From JAGTVB01 sp964624765 (lineage in GTDB: Bacteria; Pseudomonadota; Gammaproteobacteria; HK1), in assembly GCA_964624765.1 (NCBI GenBank), contig CAZUZO010000079.1, positions 1-17,078 on the forward strand: a DNA stretch of 17,078 bases, in the 5' to 3' direction. Every line of letters starts with the position of its first letter. Position 1 is the first letter of the stretch. A program made the position numbers and the translations under genes. The notes under the pieces were generated by a model. It did no database searches. It saw only the letters and a program-made list of their open reading frames with translations, and was not told where the DNA came from. Positions 14,667-17,078 of the stretch are shown here, in pieces.

Positions 14667-15012
14667 CCAAGAGCTAACAAGGTCTCTTGCCCTTTGGGAT
14701 CACCATGGTATAGCATCTCTCGTGTAGGAATGTGCTTTAGAGTGAGTCCTCTGTGAGTCTCGATAGGATTGCTAGAGGTGCGGTGTACGCCGGCGATCCT
14801 GAGTCAAAGCGCGAGGGGAGGTGTCGTGATGCCGAGGCGTCTGGTAACAGGACAGTAGAACTCGGCAAGCGAAAACTGTGGCGCGTCACGGAGTGCATGT
14901 AGCGGACGTTCAGAGCATCCTACGGCGCCTGGAACGAACAACAACCCGGCACCAGGTTAACCAATAACAACCTTTACCTCAGCGCATTCAGCGCGACAAG
15001 ACAGGAGGAGCC

Positions 15013-15315
15013 ATGGTACGTAACGTATTCATAGCGACGTGCTTCGTCAGTCTCGGTCTACTCGGTCTGTCGGCCCAGGCTGGCACACCGAGCGGACAGA
15101 TGCTCGGTAATACCTGCACCGGATGCCACGGCAACAAAGGTGTCAGCAAAGGGGCCGCACCTTCCATCAATAAGTACTCGGCGGAACAGATGGTCCAAGC
15201 CATGCAGGATTACAAATCCGGCAAGCGCCCAGGGACCATCATGGATCGCATCGCCAAGGGGTACAGCGATGAAGAGATCAAGGCCATGGCTGATTTCCTG
15301 ACGAGCATGAAGTAG
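15013..15315 (+). CDS. fccA: Cytochrome c subunit of flavocytochrome c sulfide dehydrogenase (FccA-like, monoheme)
   Basis: A 100-residue precursor with a signal peptide (1-23, ending AQA). The heme motif is CTGCH (35-39), followed by HGNKGVSKGAAPSI. M77 in GTIMDRIAKGYSDEEI is the likely axial ligand, and this stretch is typical of sulfide dehydrogenase cytochromes. The protein carries a single heme, whereas the classic purple-bacterial subunit is a diheme protein of about 21 kDa. It would take electrons from the FAD of the partner and pass them to other cytochromes in the periplasm. The start is strong: AGGAGGAG at 15003-15010 lies two bases before the ATG. The fccB gene begins 10 bases after the stop, so the two are one operon. 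The call rests mainly on this neighbour. Confidence 0.86.
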   Translation: MVRNVFIATCFVSLGLLGLSAQAGTPSGQMLGNTCTGCHGNKGVSKGAAPSINKYSAEQMVQAMQDYKSGKRPGTIMDRIAKGYSDEEIKAMADFLTSMK

Positions 15316-15325
15316 AGGTGGCACC

Positions 15326-16636
15326 ATGAAAACAAGAATGAACCGCAGAGAATTCATCCGATTGGCGGGTGCCGCTGGCGCTGCCGCCGGGATCACGCTA
15401 TCGCTGCCGGCCTGCGCCCAACCCAAGAGTGGGGGAGCGGCGGGCGCCAAGATCGTCGTCGTCGGCGGTGGGTATGGGGGCACCATCGCTGCTAAGTACG
15501 TTCGCATGATGGATCCCAACATCGAAGTCACCCTGGTGACCGGCGAGGAGGTTTTCACTTCGTGCCCCATGAGCAACTGGGTGCTCGTGGGCATGAAAGA
15601 GTTTAAATGGCTTGAGCACCGCTACGATACGCTGGCCTCCACCTATGGGATCACCGTCATCCCGGAGATGGCCACCAACATCGACCCGGCAGGGCGTAAG
15701 ATTACCCTGGCGAGCGGAACCACCTTGGATTATGACCGGGCGATTCTCTCACCGGGGATCGGTATCAAGTGGGGGGCCATCGAAGGTTACGATGAGGCCG
15801 CAGCAGAGCTCTGCCCCCATGCCTGGAAGGCTGGGCCGCAAACGAAGTTACTGATACAACAGTTGGAGGCGATGCCCGACGGCGGCAAATTCATCATCGT
15901 GGCTCCCGCGGATCCATTCCGGTGTCCTCCAGGACCCTACGAGCGCGCCAGCCTAGTCGCCCACTACTTGAAGACCAACAAACCGAAATCCAAGGTCATC
16001 ATCCTGGACGCCAAAGAGAATTTCTCCAAGGAGGGGTTATTCTTCGCCGGTTGGAAGAAGCTCTTCGGCTATGGAACCGACAACAGCCTCATCGAATGGG
16101 TTTCCGCATCCAATGACGGCAAGGTGCTCGAAGTCGATGCGAAACGCAAGCTGGCCATCGCTGAGTTCGAGGAGTACCAGGCCGACGTGCTTAATGTGAT
16201 TCCGCCGCAGAAAGCCGGCTTGATCGCTGAAGCCGCTGGCCTGACCGACGATTCAGGGTGGTGCCCCGTCGAACACAGAACCTGGGAATCGAAGATCCAC
16301 CCCAACATCCACATAGTCGGTGATGCCGCCATTCCCGGACCACTGCCCAAATCGGCCTACGCCGCCAACTCGCAAGCTAAGGTGTGCGCTGCTGCGGTCG
16401 TTGATCTGGTCAACGGGCGTGAGGTGGGAGAACCTTCCTGGGTGAATACCTGCTACAGCCTGCTCGCCCCCAATTACGGTATTTCGGTCGCCATGGTCTA
16501 TCGCCTCGGTCCCGACGGCAATGCCGCCACCGTCGAGGGTGCCGGCGGCGTTTCACCCGAAGGCAGCAACACCATGATGGAAGCGATCTATGCGGAAAGC
16601 TGGTACAACAATATCATCGATGACAGCTTCGCCTAG
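15326..16636 (+). CDS. fccB: Flavocytochrome c sulfide dehydrogenase, flavoprotein subunit
   Basis: A 436-residue precursor with a twin-arginine signal (NRREFIRLAGAAGAA, 6-20), so it is exported folded to the periplasm. The mature part begins with the FAD-binding KIVVVGGGYGG (42-52). C80 (FTSCPMSNW) matches the position where FAD is covalently bound in the Allochromatium enzyme. C200 (RCPPGPYER) and C376 (NTCYSLL) match its redox-active disulfide. HIVGDAAIPGPLPKSAYAANSQAK starts at 329 with the second FAD motif, and the C-terminal domain (about 360-430) is the family's dimer/cytochrome-contact part. The enzyme oxidises sulfide to sulfur species and reduces the cytochrome subunit encoded just upstream. 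The start has AGAGGTGG shortly before the ATG; M5 is an alternative start that would still keep the Tat motif. Confidence 0.94.
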   Translation: MKTRMNRREFIRLAGAAGAAAGITLSLPACAQPKSGGAAGAKIVVVGGGYGGTIAAKYVRMMDPNIEVTLVTGEEVFTSCPMSNWVLVGMKEFKWLEHRYDTLASTYGITVIPEMATNIDPAGRKITLASGTTLDYDRAILSPGIGIKWGAIEGYDEAAAELCPHAWKAGPQTKLLIQQLEAMPDGGKFIIVAPADPFRCPPGPYERASLVAHYLKTNKPKSKVIILDAKENFSKEGLFFAGWKKLFGYGTDNSLIEWVSASNDGKVLEVDAKRKLAIAEFEEYQADVLNVIPPQKAGLIAEAAGLTDDSGWCPVEHRTWESKIHPNIHIVGDAAIPGPLPKSAYAANSQAKVCAAAVVDLVNGREVGEPSWVNTCYSLLAPNYGISVAMVYRLGPDGNAATVEGAGGVSPEGSNTMMEAIYAESWYNNIIDDSFA

Positions 16637-16673
16637 AGACGGCGGTCATTAGCGAGGTCGGTGGCCCGCGGGC

Positions 16674-16700
16674 GCCCGCAACGCTCGCGGGCTTAATTTT
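16674..16700 (+). terminator. Intrinsic terminator after fccB
   Basis: GCCCGC (16674-16679) and GCGGGC (16687-16692) form a GC-rich stem with a 7-base loop, followed directly by TTAATTTT (16693-16700). A longer alternative stem, GCCCGCG (16664-16670) with CGCGGGC (16686-16692), overlaps it. It lies 37 bases after the fccB stop and would end the fccA-fccB transcript. Confidence 0.8.
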
Positions 16701-16819
16701 GTGGCTGTACACGGCGGCGAGAACCGTTATCGGATCCCTTGCCGCCAAGCAGTCCGAAGGGCGCAGCACTGCTCCCAGATGCGCGTTCACCATTCTAATC
16801 TTGCGGCTTCGCTCCTAAG

Positions 16820-17030
16820 AGGCTGTTTTAGAAATGTTACGAGCGCCGGCAGAGCAAGGCGCACGGTGGCGACAAAATCGTTTGGAACGATTTTGAACAG
16901 CTGCAAGCTGGCCCCGAAGGGGCGACCCCAAGGATGGGGTGAGTCACAACCGCGGTGTATAGTCGACATGAGGATTCTGAGCCGCCGCGCAACGGCGCTC
17001 AGGCAAGCGCAGTCGTTTTCAAAACAACCT
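16820..17030 (-). mobile_element. MITE-like element, family 1 (copy D), 211 bp
   Basis: The same orientation and interior as copy C, including the ACAAAATCGT...ACGATTTTG and GCCCCGAAGGGGC hairpins. The left end is AGGCTGTTTTAGAAAT and the right end is CAAAACAACCT. The ends are thus intermediate between family 1 (AAGCTG) and family 2 (AGGTTG). The flanks are CTAAG (16815-16819) and CTCAG (17031-17035), both of the form CTNAG but differing at the central base. Confidence 0.85.
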
Positions 17031-17078
17031 CTCAGGCGGCCATGGCGCTGAAATACCGTGGGGGCGATGCCCGCCAAG

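Larger units (their letters stand above)
13860..15012. other. Gene-free stretch of 1153 bases rich in repeats
   Basis: No credible gene is seen on either strand. In order it holds an unassigned part (about 13880-14081), repeat R1 copy b (14082-14260), a small palindrome (14375-14396), MITE copy C (14451-14666) and an unassigned part (14672-15002) directly before the fccA-like gene. The last part is not coding in any frame I trust; it reads like structured non-coding DNA, for example the segment around 14800-14930. Promoters for the divergent cytochrome genes at its two borders must lie here, but I cannot point to convincing boxes. Confidence 0.6.

Noticed and set aside
16820..17030. Frame of 96-116 codons through MITE copy D considered as a gene
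   Set aside because: Parallel frames appear in copies A and C because the DNA is repeated and GC-rich; stops, lengths and reading frames are not conserved between copies.
1..17078. Repeated short motifs considered as a CRISPR array
   Set aside because: The repeats are few, widely dispersed, in both orientations and 130-220 bp long with terminal inverted repeats; there is no regular repeat-spacer pattern and no cas gene.

Overview
The window reads as chromosomal DNA of a sulfur-oxidising proteobacterium, most likely a gammaproteobacterium. The strongest evidence is a flavocytochrome c sulfide dehydrogenase pair (fccA-like and fccB) at 15013-16636. An SQR-like flavoprotein at 5122-6291 and two further c-type cytochrome genes, one with seven heme motifs, fit the same lifestyle. 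The species is inferred from gene content only; no rRNA or tRNA is present.

Layout. 1-1561: end of a short inverted-repeat element, then a Nudix hydrolase and an eIF2B-like protein on the + strand. 1715-4423: a PEBP/YbhB-type protein followed by an elongation factor G paralogue on the - strand. 4424-5121: a MITE-like element and a structured dispersed repeat. 5122-6879: the SQR-like flavoprotein and a 153-residue protein of unknown function. 6880-7489: non-coding, with a second MITE family. 7490-7804: a small possible ribbon-helix-helix protein. 7805-8237: a leader with a good promoter overlapped by a palindrome. 8238-10541: a receiver-PAS-GGDEF-EAL cyclic-di-GMP protein. 10686-11546 (-): an NmrA-like NAD(P)-binding protein. 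11689-13859 (-): monoheme cytochrome c and heptaheme membrane cytochrome c, separated by a MITE. 13860-15012: a 1.15 kb gene-free stretch holding repeats. 15013-16636: fccA-like and fccB, closed by an intrinsic terminator, then another MITE.

How the genes may work together. FccAB would oxidise sulfide in the periplasm and pass electrons to c-type cytochromes. The SQR-like protein may act on the quinone side. The heptaheme protein, with membrane helices and a NapC/NirT-like heme region, could connect the quinone pool to periplasmic cytochromes, with the monoheme protein as shuttle. These links are inference.

The most distinctive feature is the repeat content. Six MITE-like copies of two related families have ends of the type A(A/G)G(C/T)TG and nearly all sit in CTNAG targets. 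A separate dispersed repeat of about 178 bp occurs twice in inverted orientation with a near-perfect 41-nt hairpin core. A third, truncated copy ends exactly at the start codon of the eIF2B-like gene. I found no CRISPR array, complete insertion sequence, prophage or obvious new defence system.
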